DNA from: Panonychus citri
Taxonomy: Eukaryota > Arthropoda > Arachnida > Trombidiformes > Tetranychidae
Assembly: GCF_014898815.1 (NCBI RefSeq)
Contig: NW_026515546.1
Coordinates: 2,280,501 to 2,344,500, forward strand
Length of the DNA: 64,000 nt
Direction of reading: 5' to 3'
In this document: positions 24,587-38,681 of the stretch, piece after piece
Layout: each line of letters opens with the position of its first letter
Position numbering within the stretch: position 1 is the first letter of the stretch
The notes under the pieces: generated by a model
Databases searched by the model: none
Told to the model about the DNA's origin: nothing
The model's input: only the letters and a program-made list of their open reading frames with translations
Program-made: the position numbers and the translations under genes

Positions 24587-25259
24587 AGATTGGGGTGAAC
24601 CATGACAAGATAGGGAAATCTTCGGCGGAGCATTCATTCTTGTTTAGCGTCATCATTATGTCAGTAATATATTTTATAGCCGGATTTGGTAAATCATATA
24701 TGAATTCCATCCAGTGATTTTTAAACTTCTTGGGGTTGCATAGTCTACTGGTTAGTTTTCTACCAATTATCAGCAAGTAGTCTATTCGGTAAATGAAAAG
24801 TTTGTTTCGATACCATGGAGCTAGTCCAAGATGATCCATTAGATGACCAAAGTAGCTCGAGTAAATTACTCTTTGCTGCTTTAAGGTGAGTCTTCTGATG
24901 AATCGCAGTTGAGAGTCATTCAGTCTATTGCGATTTACAAGATCATTCATTAAGTTGCTTTCTAGTATCCTGAAGTGTAGACTGAATCCCAAAAAGGTGC
25001 GTGATTCTGATTGTTCACTCAAGCGAAGTATTTTAGTCTTATCGTTGTTGATCTGCAGGTCAATGTGACTTAATGCAATTTTAATTTCATCCAAGCTTTT
25101 TTCTTTATCATTCGTAAATATCAGCAGGTCGTCAGCGTAAGCCAATACGATTTGTTCTGTTGGCTTTCGATTAAGCCATCTGAGTATATGTAGTTGCTTA
25201 GAAAATCCCGGAAAACATCCGCAAAAATATCTGGATATCCCTGTACATACGATCATCAT
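24546..25259 (-). pseudogene. LINE ORF2: RT C-terminal half, inverted
   Basis: A 237-codon minus-strand frame. Residues 41-44 are the catalytic Tyr-Ala-Asp-Asp, followed by Leu-Leu-Ile-Phe-Thr, then a thumb-like stretch (Asn-Asn-Asp-Lys-Thr-Lys; Phe-Leu-Gly-Phe) and a C-terminal domain. This is the natural continuation of the RT that breaks off after motif B at about 24,545 on the plus strand. Its right end (before the catalytic motif) would join the left break if the segment were turned round, so a simple inversion fits. Confidence 0.82.
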
Positions 25260-25488
25260 GATGAGCAGGAAGGGGAATAATAAAAATAATGATAATCTTT
25301 TTCTAGTTGATATTAATAAGTTTTACTGGCCAACACTAATCAACACAAAATGACCAACACATTTTTTATTAACTGAGAGGAGAAAAAAATTTGTCCAATA
25401 ATTTGCAATCTAAATCATACTCAGTTGGTTGACAGTTTTATTTCATGATAACTATCATCATCATCATATCATCTCAGTCATCATGAAG

Positions 25489-25491
<3 letters not shown>

Positions 25492-25538
<47 letters not shown>
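25492..25538. repeat. (AG)n microsatellite
   Basis: An uninterrupted AG run of about 23 units. Confidence 0.92.
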
Positions 25539-25541
<3 letters not shown>

Positions 25542-27894
25542 TAATAATGAGAATCAGAATGAAATATTAGTGGAATGAAAATATTCTGAAAATCGTTTTT
25601 ATTTCTTTTCTCCTGGTTACATTTCAAATGAATAATAATTCAGACTTCATGATGATTATAATGATGATGGTAATAATGAATATGACATGGAAATAAGGTA
25701 AACATGATTATGATCTTGAAAAGTAATCAGATTTTCAGGTTTTCCCTCTTTCTCTTGGTTTATTTCAATTCAAACTTATCATGAAAACTCATATTTGTAG
25801 ATATACATTTATATACATTCAGGGGAATCATATTTATCTCTTAGTTTTTATCAACATCTTAATCAGCTTCTTTCTTGATTAGATTTGTAACAATTAAAAT
25901 ACTTTAATATCTTGATAATCTTCATTCATTATCTAATCATAAATTCATCATAACTGTCTAAATGGATTCAGGTAAAAGGTTAAGAACTTTTTTTCTTCCA
26001 TATCTCATCAGGAATTAACCCTGAATCAGATATGATGATTTTTCCTTGATTTTCATGTCAACTCCCAACTGAAGAAACTGTTGAGAGATGGTTCATCTGA
26101 TTATCTGTGTCTTTTTCTGTGCTCTCATTTCATTATGATAATGATTCAAGTTAGAGTTTAACAAAGTTATGTCTCTCCGTCCCTGGATTCAGAATCTGAA
26201 TATTTAGCATTCCCTGTTAACTTCAAGTGGACCTGATGAAAGTTGATTAATGAATCACTGTTTGTTTTTGTTCCCTTTTCATGTTGATGTCTCAAAGTTT
26301 GGCTGCATCATTAGTTGTTACACCTCATCACACTGAGGATCATGATGATTACCCTCATGAACATGATATTGATGAACTTTTTACATGATAGGTTTCAAGA
26401 AACACCAAAAAAAAAAGAATGATAAGAAAAGATACTAAATCTGATATAAAGATCATTTCTCACGATAAACACTGAATACTATTTTCTTCAAACAGCTGAT
26501 CTAATCATTTGGTCATTTCTCTGTTGACCAACTTGTCTCAGAAAAGGTCAAACATTAAATTTGAACTTACACTTAAAGTTACACTTTGGTTATATAATAG
26601 AAAGATGAAGTTTTCAACTGAAAACTCAAATTCTGATTTTCTAACTTCATGATAATTCAGAATTTGAGATTGAACTATGATTGATTCGTATTCAGTGATA
26701 TTATCATGTCATTAGATAAGTGGACTCGATTCTCTCTCTCTCTCGCTCTCTTATTCATTTTATTACTTTGCTATTGTTGTTATGAACATTTCCACTTGAG
26801 CTATTCAGGCAACTATTCAATGGGAATTCACCATGATATATGATACATAAATAAAGTTCAATTGCTACACAGAACTATTTTTTTTTATCTGTATAAATGT
26901 ATCTCATTGAGAGTCCGATAGTTACCATGATGATGATTATTATTATAATTTTACATTCAGATTCAATCGTTTGCTCATGTAATATAATCATAAAAATTGT
27001 CACCCAAAGTTCTGGATGTGTTTTTTACATCCTTTTAATTCAATGATTTATGGTTATTATGTTTATCCAGCAATTAAGATTTTCGCCCAATGTAATTAAC
27101 TTTTTTTTTCTGCACTCTCTTAGGAAATAAACAATCATGTTCAATGGAATGATATTTGTTGAGTTGATTAACTAAATTTCATGAGAAAAGTTCATTAGCT
27201 CATTAACTGTGTGATATATATTCACCTTCAACAATTGAAACTGATTACCAACTAATCAGTTTTAAAGTCATGGGTGAAATTGAACTGACATTAACTGTTA
27301 ACAATGATTAACGAAGCATTAAACTAATAATAATTTCTGAATAAATGATTTCAATTCTGATTCAGTGTTTACTGTCATCATGTTTTCACGATAAGGTTTT
27401 CCATTTGATTCATATTCATGATCAATCCATCAGATTAATAGTTTTACAAATTTTTCACCTTGACAATAAGTTTCAACTTTTCATATTTCACATAATATAT
27501 TTAATGGGAATAAGGTGATAAAATGATTACCCTGTAATTCAGTGGGTTGATCATGATGTCTTTTCAATTTTTCTGTTCAATCATAAAGTTTACGATTAGA
27601 TGAGATTAAACTTTTCATTCAAGTGAATTGGAGATGTTTTTTTTGGCTTCTTGTTTTCTTTTCATTATCATGACAGAAATTGGGTTTATTTTGTTATGAA
27701 TTTTCATGATATTGATGATTTATCAAAGATAACAAGATGCCAAGGCTATTGTCCAGTAATAGGATAGACTGGACAATAAGGTTTTTCTAATGTAAAAGAA
27801 AGTGTCAAATGGATAAAGTATTTTTATCATTTCCTATTCTGAGTCTCATTTTGGAATAAATTTCCAGGAAATTCCGAAAGGTAACTGGTGTAAC

Positions 27895-27898
<4 letters not shown>

Positions 27899-27933
<35 letters not shown>
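27899..27933. repeat. (GA)n microsatellite
   Basis: A perfect GA run of about 17 units; it produces a false Ser-Leu repeat frame on the minus strand. Confidence 0.92.
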
Positions 27934-27935
<2 letters not shown>

Positions 27936-28599
27936 GTCATTATTAACATCATTGTGTTCAATCAGATCAGCCTGAAGTCTTTGTGGGAGGGATGAAGGTA
28001 GACAGAGACACGGAATCCAATCCAGTTTGTGATCAATGTTTACAGAAAATTCAACGTTGTCATGAAAACGAATTGAAATACAAAAAGTTGCAATAAATCC
28101 CATCAAGTGTGCAAAAGGTTGATCAAAATTCATGGTTGGTTTTTCGTTTCAATCATGGAAACAACCATGGGGAGTTAAGGTGGAAAATCTTAGTTCTATC
28201 AAGTTTATATTTTTGTTTTTTTTTTCCTTTTGACAATCATCAAGATGACAATCGACTGATCTACATTTTCCCCATGTATCTTGAGCTTATACCAACTTCA
28301 TGACAACCCTCAGCCAACACCACCACCACTAGCATATGAATACATCATGTTCCATGTTGATATTATTCAATGAGAAGACAGGGAAAAAAAGCCAAGAAAA
28401 AATTCAATGACTATGTATTAACATGGAAGATGGAAAACAATCATAATGAATCAGGGAGAGAGGAAGAGTAAAAGAGATGGAGGAAAAAATAGAAAGATGA
28501 CAATAAATCATCTTCTCATCATTTTCCGACATTCTGAATGGGATGAGAATCTTCAAGTATCAAATCATATTGGAAAAGCTCATGTTATCATGCAAGTTA

Positions 28600-28626
28600 C
28601 TCTCTCTCTCTCTCTCTCTCTCTCTA
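28600..28626. repeat. (TC)n microsatellite
   Basis: A perfect TC run, with a short GAGAGAG counter-run about 45 bp downstream that could pair with it. Confidence 0.9.
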
Positions 28627-31600
28627 GTAAATTGCGATATAAAAAACTCAATAGGAAGACAGAAAGAGAGAGAGAGTTAAAAAAAACGAAGACCAAAAAA
28701 GTTCAGTTCCAGAATCAAAGTGAAATTCAAGAGAACTAAAAGTTCAACATGATGATAATATTCAGATTGTTATGTTTGTTTATCTGAATCATTTGCTGTT
28801 GTATTTATTTTCCCTCTAAGCTCTTGAACTACTTTCATGATAATAACAATGATGATAATAGTAATATATTCAATGAATGCATATATATTTATATGTATAA
28901 ATAAGAAACCACCAGATAGTAAACAAACATGATAAAACAGGGAGGAAACTTTGAAGAAGATAAAAAAAAACTACAAGAATTGAATTGATAACTGAACCTG
29001 AACCTTAACTGAAATCTGAAATTCAATTGAAAATATTATTATTATTACTTCATGGGAATAGTAAATGAAATGGCGATTCTGTTTATTTCCTCTTATTATT
29101 TGTTATCTTCATCATTTTGTATTCATAATACATTTGAGTTGTTATTTAACTGAAACTGAGCAAAAATATGAGTTAACTTATATATAAAGTATCAGAACTT
29201 TTTTTGTTGTTTCTTTGATTTTTTCCCCTGAAAAAGTGGCTGGTTGAATCTTCAGATTATATTAACAAATAAATATTATTATCTAACAATGAATATAATC
29301 ATAGACAGTAATGATGATCATAACTATTACTTCATGAATTTTATAAGTAGCAAATGTAATTGTATCTGAAAATCTGAATGAAAAAAGTTCACAATAAGAT
29401 CAAAGTTGATTGTAACAAATTGAGATGATTTTTGAACAATCAAATTTGAAATATGAAAATAAACTATTACTATTATCATGGTAATATCATGATGATGATC
29501 ATCATCATCATTTATTATGATTAGTAATCAAAGGGAAATTTAAATTTATCTCATGTTCAATTGAAATTTACTTTGATATTCATGATAACATGATGTTTTT
29601 CAAATGAATAATGATAATCATCATGAAAAAAATTTCGACCTACTTATCAAAATGAAAAAGTTATCAAGGTATCTGAATTGTTATCTACCTGATGATGATG
29701 ATGATGATGTTGATGAATGATGACAAATTCAATCCCCATGTTAATTTTATTTCAGAGAGGAAACAAACCAAAACTTAATATCCTCGCGATTCATGAGGGC
29801 GATAATTTCATCAGGAAGTTGAGGTTTCCTGTTTCCGTTGATTGTTAAGATTATGAGAGGTAAAAGTTTAGGTTAACCTTAAATTTTCAGCATCATCATG
29901 TTTATATAACATGATGAAATGGTTTATTATTCACCAATGAGATTAGAATGAAATATTGATCAAAGATCAATTGATTGAAGATTAAATCAAAGTGTATTCA
30001 AGTTGATTAGTTGAACCAAGATCTTGATCAAATCAAGTGATCTTAAATCATTTAAATTTTATTTAATTAGGAAATTGTCTAAAGTTCATATCTACCTAAT
30101 AATTAATTATCATCAACTGATCATCAAAATAATGTAACAGCAATGTAAACATTTCGCTTAGATGCAATTGATGATAAAATAATTAATATCATAAGATTGA
30201 AATTAGATTAATTTCAAACAATTAACAAATTAAATGATTATACTGATCATGTCTGAAAATTCATGATTGAATATTACTAGGAAAATTGTAGGAAAATAAT
30301 AAACATTGTGATACTAATCGATTCATCAAATTTCAAGAGTTGAAGAAATTGAATGAAAAGTTGAATTGAATCTTGGTAATTAGATTAATTTTGATGATGC
30401 TAAAATCTTGAATCAGATTAGCTAATTTACTTGAACAAAACTGACTAATTGATCATGAAATTGATTAGATTAGAAATTGTTAGATGATTCCAAATCAATT
30501 TTAATTGGTGAAACAGTTAAGTTTAATCAGTTGAGAATCAGAGTTAGATCTGTTGAAATTGATTGTTGATTGATTTCTAATATAACAATCAAACTTGAAC
30601 GTGAAATGAATTGATAAATCAATGAGATTTACCAAAACTGAATCTGAGAATAAGAAGAAGAAAAATTCTGAGCTTCATGATCGTTCAATGTCACCATTGA
30701 AACATTTATCCTTCATTACCATAAGTATTATCATCATAATAATAATCAGACGAATCATCATCATCACATGTTAAAGAAAATGATTCAATATATTAAAAGG
30801 ATAAAATTGTGGAAATATAAAACAACAGAAACCTTATTATACTTTTCATCATCATCATCATTATCTCTCATCACCCTCTTCTCATCATAATCAGCCTGAA
30901 TCTTCATACTCATCATAGAGTTATAACAACGACCTACTTAAGTCTTAAATATCTCCAGCGATTGTTACACTTTATTGGCCTCAAAGGTCCAATAAAAAGT
31001 ATTTCTCGTTGTTCGAGAGAAGAGAAGAAAAAAAAATAGAGAAAAGAACAAAAATTATTCTTCTAATATGAATTTATGTATCATTTCATTTCACTATCTT
31101 CAGAGTTTCATCTTTATATATATATAATTCTCATCATCATCATCATGGTGATAATGATGATCTCGAGAAAGAAAATGTTTCTCTACAATATCTTGGTCAG
31201 TTTAGACTGTAGATGATTAAACTAACCCAAACAAAAAGGAGGAAACTCATTCATTATCAACTTTTACCATGTTTAATACTTTAAGTGAGATTGGGAAGTG
31301 GAAAGTGGGAAAATGTATTTCACCCTCCGTGCAAAGTGGGTAGACTTGAGGAAGAGCATTTTCAACTTTAATAGTGATTAATATTTACTAGTTTGAGATA
31401 TTAAATTGTTAACAAGCGTTAACTTAAATCAACTGAAGTTACATGTTAAGAAATTGTTACTCTTTCTGTTAATGGTGGTAAAGATTTCATGGAGAGAGTC
31501 AGTTGGTAAATGTATGAGTTTTGAATCATCAGTCGAAATTGTAACTTCGTGTTGTTTATATATTGTTTTCTTTTTGATTTTCTTTTTTTTTAATATTCTT

Positions 31601-32512
31601 TTCAAGTTCGAGCTTAGAACTTTTTTTTTCTCACTCCACTCAACTTGAGATTACCCTTTATCTTTGGGATGGTTACAAGGTGATAACAAGTTTGTATCAT
31701 TTTTATAAGATTGAACGTAAGCTTTTCCTTTATGATAAGTGGAAAATATTATCAAGTAAATTTACCTCTTTAACTATTAATAGTTTGAATTAATTTCTCA
31801 TCTAAATCAACATTTAACTTATCACGAAAACTGAATATTATTAACAACGATCAACAATGAATAATAATCAGGATTATTTATAATCGTAATTGTTTCAAAT
31901 ACTATTATATGTATTTAACACTAAAGAAAAAGATATTCAATCGATTCTCAAAGTGATAATGATAATAATATTTTAATCTAATTAAATTGTTATTCTTTCC
32001 CTTTGATTTAGTTATCGACAATTTAACCTAAATGATTAAATAACATTGATTATTAATATTTAATAACAACGATAACATTTATTTCAATTTCCAATGAATA
32101 ATTATAAGTATTCAGAACTTTTTTTTTGCATTCTCATTATGATTCTCAATCAGAACTGATTGTTCAATATCATCATGATATAATCATGTTAATCATAATC
32201 ATCATACTTACACAACAACAATAAACACTATTATCATTATCATGAATAATAAATTAAGTGAAAAGATTAATGATTCATTGAGAAATCATATAATTTCAAT
32301 TTACCATGTAATCATATATATGAAATATCATCATGATGATGATGATGATTAGTTAGCATTTCTTTTGCTCTGTGTCTATTGTTTATCTTTTTCCTGATTT
32401 TCTATTCTTTTAGATGAAAATTATCATCATGATAAATTATCGTCTTCATCATATTCTGATATTTTATCTTATCATAAAAAAGAATCACAAGAACTTTAAT
32501 CTCCATGGTAAC

Positions 32513-33323
32513 TATTAGTATCCACATAGTCGTTTTAGATAGCGCTATTGGTTGAGAATTTCTCGAAAACGAGCCAATGGCAAAAAAATTATTAAGATCA
32601 ATTCTCCAACTATGAAATAATATAACTTTCGCCGAAATCGATTGATTAATTTTGATAATTTATAAATTAAACTAAATCAACTTTTTTTCAATTTTCGAGA
32701 TCATATTTTCGAAACGGCCTTTTGACCTTTGCAATCTCAGAAATTTTCGAAAAATGCTTCAAATTGTAGAGCATGATTTGGACTATTTCATGTAAAAATT
32801 TGAACATTTAAGACAATTTCCTCGAAAAATAATAATAAATTGAATTCGGAATGAGTTAACATGGAAACTCCATTGACTTATATTTTTCTTAAAATTTCCC
32901 TTTTTTCTGAATTTTGTTCATGGTTTTTAAATGGTAAATAATGCATAAAATTCCTTAATTTTCGAATTCAATTTATTATTATTTTTCGAGGAAATTGTCC
33001 TAAATGATCAAATTTTTATATCGAATAGTCCAACTCATGTTCTACAATTTGATCTAGTTTTTAAAAATTTCTGATAATGTTAAGGTCAAAAATGGTCGTT
33101 TCGAAAAAATAATCTCAAAAATTGAAAAAAAGTTGATTTAGTTTAATTTATAAATTATCAAAATTAATTGATCGATTTCGGTAAAAGTCACATAATGCCA
33201 TAGATGGAGAATTGATCTTCTTTTTGTAAATTTTTTATGACTTTTCATCAACTCGTTTTCGAGAAATTCACTAACGAGTGAGCGCTATCTAAAAAGCGAC
33301 ATTACTTATGTGGATACCTAATA
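32513..33323. mobile_element. 807-bp palindromic TA-flanked element
   Basis: The element proper (32,515-33,321) is an imperfect inverted repeat over nearly its whole length, with arms of about 390 bp and a centre near 32,915. The ends are TTAG-TATCCACATAG and CTATGTGGATACCTAA-like. TA flanks it on both sides (32,513-32,514 and 33,322-33,323), as for Tc1/mariner-type insertions. The left and right arms share blocks such as AGATAGCGCT, GAAAAAAAGTTGATTTAG-like and AATTCAATTTATTATTATTT. No protein is encoded. The RNA from either strand would form a long hairpin. Confidence 0.85.
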
Positions 33324-36300
33324 TTAATATAAATATATATATATGGAAACTGTTATAACAGTTATTTATAAGTTAATATCAATGAATTAATTTGATAGTG
33401 ATGATCAGGATGATGATGATTATGATGAAATATTTGTCATATCATATGTCAATGATGAAGATAATGATGAAATTAATAAAATCTATTGAATATCAGAATT
33501 GGAATGAGATGAAAATTGTTACTAATAATAATGGAATCGGTTTGACATGAAGCACCATTAACATTAGTTTATTAAGATATCGGTTAAATTGGAGTTTTTT
33601 TTTGCGCCATGAAATGATGATGCTGATGATGAGGATGAAGATGATAATGAAGATGAGGAAGATATCATATGGTGAAGACTGTTTTCATCTTCTACTCTCT
33701 TGTTTGCCAGTATTTTTCTTCCTTTTGGAAAATGAAAAAAAAGAAAATCATTTTTCATTTTCTATTTGGGTGAAAAACTTTGGATCAACTTGGAAATTCA
33801 GTTCTGATCATCTTTCCCTATTGTGTATTTCCCATGTACTCAGATATTCAGAAGGCAATTGTCAACTTTATCATCATCATACTCATCATCATCATCATCA
33901 TCATCAAATTTATCATCTTTTATCATGATATCATTACAATGAGAATAAGAGAAAAAGTTGCTCAGATAAACTCAGAACTTTCTGTTCACCTCCCCCATTC
34001 CACTATCATTAATATTATTGTTATCGTTACTTTACAATTTCAATAACGGAAAAAATTATCATCTCACTCATCCCAGTTCTTAATTTTCATCTTCTTCCTT
34101 CCTTCATCGTCTCATTTTTATCTTGAAACTTTGAAACAATATCCACATGATATTCAATCTGCTTCATGATACTTATTGATGATATTTTCTTGTTTTAAAT
34201 TGTCAACACTAAACTTTTGTCTCTGGAAAAAGTTTACACCAAACAATTGATTATGCAAATGTCCATCGTGTCACCATGATAGTGATCATGAGATCACCTC
34301 TCCAGATAGTAACATGATTTACTGTTAACAATTTAAACTAAATCAAGAACCAATTATTGAGATGATCATTTATTTTCAACGTTCACAATCAGAATTTAAA
34401 ATTGCTGATGAACATGAAATTAAATCAGGAAAAGATCAATCTTTCAACTGCAGATCCATTGATATAAGTAATTCATTACTTGAGATTGGTAATTTTTTCC
34501 CCTGAAAAAAAAAACTTTCATCCTGGTTAAATGTTGATGGAGGAAAAGTATGATAGGTAAGGAAAATAAGTTCTTGAAACCTCTGAATTTGAAACTTGAA
34601 AGAACAAAAAATAAAGGCAAAGTCTTTAAGATTTCATGATTAGAACAAAAATGAATTATTCTTCTAACAATATCTTATCATCATCATCATTATCGTCATC
34701 ATGGTTGTTGATAAATTGTTAATTTAATTCAACCAATTCAAATGAACAGGGAGGTAGAAAGTGAAAAAGGTCTGGAGGGAAAAATTGTATTGGAAAGAAA
34801 AAGTTAATCGAATGAAAATTTTCATGATAACATGTAATTGAGTTTTATCCTTGTTAATCTAACTCATTACGTACAGATTTTCATGCTTAATATCATCATC
34901 ATCATCATGGTCTGAATCAGAATTCAGGGAGAAGGGGGAAAATATTCAATAAAAAAATTCTTTCACAAAGAAATCATTTTTTCTTCTTCCTCCTCTCTAT
35001 TCATTGACTCAACAAAAGGTAAATTCAAATTCCCTGAACATGAAATGCTCGTGAATTTTGATAAAAGTAAAGTTTAAACAGATCAACTATCATATTCTGA
35101 TACCATGAAGATTACCATGGTGATGATTATTTAAAGGTAAATCTTTACGGTGATGAAAAGATTCATTGTCTTAACATTCAGTGAAATTCAGGGTAACTTG
35201 AAATTCCCATGTAATATCTTGATAATCCTTTGACAGTTTTTTCATCCTCAATCCATATTAATGATTGTGTATCAAACTTTTTTTTTGGTCTACTTCTTGT
35301 TCATTCATTCATTTAAAAACAAAAAGTTAATTAGCTTACATGATATTTTGGACAATTTTTTTCCCTAACTAATCAAAAAATTGTTACAACTGAATTAATC
35401 ATAATCACCATGTTTATGAGCTCAGGTTAAGGTATTAGTATGAACAGGGAATGAAATTCAGTGGAAATGAATCGTAAGCAAATTTTGTTTATCTTTCGTT
35501 TCGTTATTACATGAAAGATTAACGATAATCAGATAACTGTAAACAGTTCATGTTTCTCATTAATTAAACTAATTAATGATCAATATAAATTTCGTAATTT
35601 TAACCAATAGTATCAATTGACAGTCGATTCTCAATTCTTTACTATTCAATTCATAATATCAAAGGATTTAAAAGATAAACATTCAACTTTCTTATTTCTT
35701 TCATCGGGAATTTTTTTTATCTTATTCTCATTTATCTTCCATGATCATCATGATGAGAACTTATTGAACCTTCACCCTTAATCCTGATGCAATTAAGTTA
35801 AATGCAAATGAACAAAAATTCCCACTTCAATCTTTAGAATTCAATTTGAATTATTCATGAAAGCTTCCTAAGTGAAACATTTACTATGAGTTCTGGAAAA
35901 AGTTCTGAATGAATTGTTGGTGATAAAATAAGAATAGAATAAGAGAAAAATTCAAAAATCAAAGGAGAAGAGAAAGAAAAACTTTTACCTTTTGTTTAGG
36001 TAGAAAAATATTCTCTCTCTTTTTCTCTATTCAATTGGAATCAATTTAACACTAGAATTTGATAATTTCTCACCGAATTGTTTCCATGTAAAACTATATG
36101 ATTATCATTTGAATAAAATGGTGAGAAAAATTGAAAATTTAATCTAATTTTCCAACTCTCGCTCTTTTGAATCAAATCTCTGCTCAGACGAATCAACCAC
36201 AGTTCATTATGAGCGATTCGTTAATCCAAAATTCACCATGAATGCAAATCTTTCCAACGAAATTTGAATACAGTGTAACCTTTAAATGGAGACAAAATGA

Positions 36301-38652
36301 TACATTTGTACTTTTAGATGAATTTTTTTTATTTCTTTCCATACTTATAACTCTTAATTCATGAATTTTATCAATTTTTACATTCACTCATCTGTGCTGT
36401 TTTCTGATGATGATTCCTGGTGATATATGATTCTTGTTCAGTGATACCTATACTCAGTGATCATCAAATAATAGTAACAGATGCAATCAATTGTTTTTAA
36501 TAGGATGTTGATTATGGGGAATGAAAGAGGGAGAAAAATTGTTCCAATCTCTCTCTCACTCACTCTCAGAGTTTCGTTGTTCATTATTGAATCAACTAAA
36601 TCATGGACTCAAGTAATGATGATAAGAAGGAGGAAGATAATGTTTTTCTAATAATATTAGCATGTGTAAGAGAGAGAGAGAGAGAGAGTTCAAAGGGAGG
36701 GGTTAGTTTGATAAAAATCGATAGTAAATGAATTGTGAGTTTTCCATGATGATTCTGATGATGAACAACATTGAAAAATAATCGATGATAATCAGAGCAA
36801 CTTGTTAATCGTTTTCCAACCAATAATGGTAAGATTATCAAACTTAATCATCGTTTTGATCATCATTTGTTCATAATCATCAGTCAGTTTACTAGAACCC
36901 TTAGTAAGGAGAAAAACTCATGAATCTCTTTCATGATCAGTAGAGAAAGATTATCAACTTGGAAGGAAATCTTTTCTTTTCCAAATCATTGGATTATGAT
37001 TGGATATCATTAGATTCTGGCGATGATTTACCAACAGATTAATTAGACTTCTAAGGCAAATTAGATTCTAAGATTGAAACTTACGTTCAATGAGAAAAAA
37101 TCACATAGTAGATAAAATTGTTTGACAAAATTTCCTCTCTTACTCTTTTATTGTACACGAACAACTTTTAACTGTTCAAAAATAGTTCATGGTCATCCTG
37201 GAAAACTAATGAAGAGTGGACCAGATTTCTCATAATTATCATTGTTGTACATCAATTGTTCAGTTTCAATCCAATTCTCATTCTCAGCATGAAATCATTA
37301 ACTATAACTATCGTCATTATCATTAAGATTCAATACAAAAATGAAGAAACTTCATGGAGACCATATCTGAAACTCGTTCATCATGAAAAAGATTTTCACT
37401 GAAAAAAAAGTTTGATTTTCCATCTTCTCATCAGGATTCAATTGTTGAAAACTCACAAATCAGTATGATAATTGTTATAACCAGAAAGGTTAATCATAAT
37501 ATATTATCATGGTGATTCCATGATGATGGAAAATCCCTCCTCCTCTCTCTCTCTCTCCATCGAGGTTAATATTATCATGTAAAATATGAATGATTGATGA
37601 GTTTTTTTCTCACTCAGTAAATCTCGAGAAAGAGCTTAATCTTATTGTAAGATTATTATTCAGTTTTGAAAAAAAGGCAAATGATGAAAGAGGAAGAAAA
37701 AAAAGTTCCAGAGAGAATTTTTCTCCGGAGAAACAAAAAAATGAATCAATTCATCTCTCTCTCTTTTAATCAGATTAAATTGTTCATATATCTAATAATT
37801 AATGAATCACAATTACATGAATGTCAGCTGTTTCCGTTTCTGAGCTTTCAAACCGTTTGAAAAATGATTCCCCATGAAATTATCCTGAGAACGGAAAGAG
37901 AATCGACCTCATGGAAGTTTGCAGAACTTTTTAATTCGGGACAAAAGTTCAACTTTTCGTGAATGTATTAGTTTGCTAGCTTCTTCTAACGAATCTTATA
38001 TCGAATGGAATTAGGACTTTTCGTCAGAAAAAAAAACTCTTCGACTACAAACTCGAAAGTTTGACCTTTTAAGTTGTGATTGCTTATTGATTTTCTAACT
38101 TTTATTAATCGTTGTTCGATAACATTGGAAACTATTAAATCGTTATTGAAGCAATTTAAAAATTCAATAGATTGATCATCATGTTGAGAGGAGAAAATGA
38201 GATTGACCAAAGTATTTGAATTTTACAATATTGACCAGTGAAGGAAAGAAAAGGATATCAAGAGAAAAATCAATCATCGATCATGCAAATTTCCTATCAA
38301 TGTGATTAAAAATACAATCAATTAAGTTGTCAACAATTAAACTAAATTGAGAGTAAAAACTTTTCAATTTTTATGATAAACGATTGAAAAACAACAACAA
38401 CTCACTTGGACATTTGGCCTGATCGTTTTTGTTCAACATCGATATACAATTCAGGTCAAAACTTTTCGTTTCACAATCAATCATTAACCAAGAAAATACA
38501 GTTAATTGTCATAATATATTAATGATGACAACAGATTGATGACAGTTAACTGTCAAATGGTTAACAATTAAAACCGTTATGAAATCAATAGTTGCATCAC
38601 CAATAGTTATCATCATCATTGTCTCAGATGTGATTGATTGTTTTGGCAACAG

Positions 38653-38681
38653 AATCATCATCATCATCATCATCATCATCA
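38653..38681. repeat. (ATC)n microsatellite
   Basis: About nine ATC units in a row, followed by an inverted ATGATGATA. Confidence 0.85.

Larger units (their letters stand above)
20372..25260 (+). mobile_element. R1/I-like LINE, rearranged, with inverted 3' part
   Basis: In order: ORF1 with three cysteine/histidine clusters (plus), an inserted block with two convergent unknown ORFs, ORF2 endonuclease plus the RT N-terminal half (plus), and then the RT C-terminal half from the catalytic motif onward on the minus strand. No 5' end, poly-A tail or target duplication was identified, so the borders are approximate. ORF1 has no ATG at its start, implying 5' truncation or a lost start. The convergent arrangement of the two RT halves implies inversion of about 0.7 kb after or during insertion, or an assembly artefact. 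Confidence 0.85.
25261..32512. other. Gene-poor AT-rich region
   Basis: No exon or RNA gene was recognised on either strand over about 7 kb. The sequence is a patchwork of ATCATC/GATGAT words, (GA)n/(TC)n runs and AT-rich stretches. Several frames of 60-100 codons occur, but all are microsatellite-driven or of noise composition. Confidence 0.55.

Noticed and set aside
20372..25260. Twin-priming origin of the LINE inversion
   Set aside because: Twin priming would place an inverted 5' part upstream of the 3' part (divergent halves). Here the halves converge, so simple inversion or misassembly fits better.
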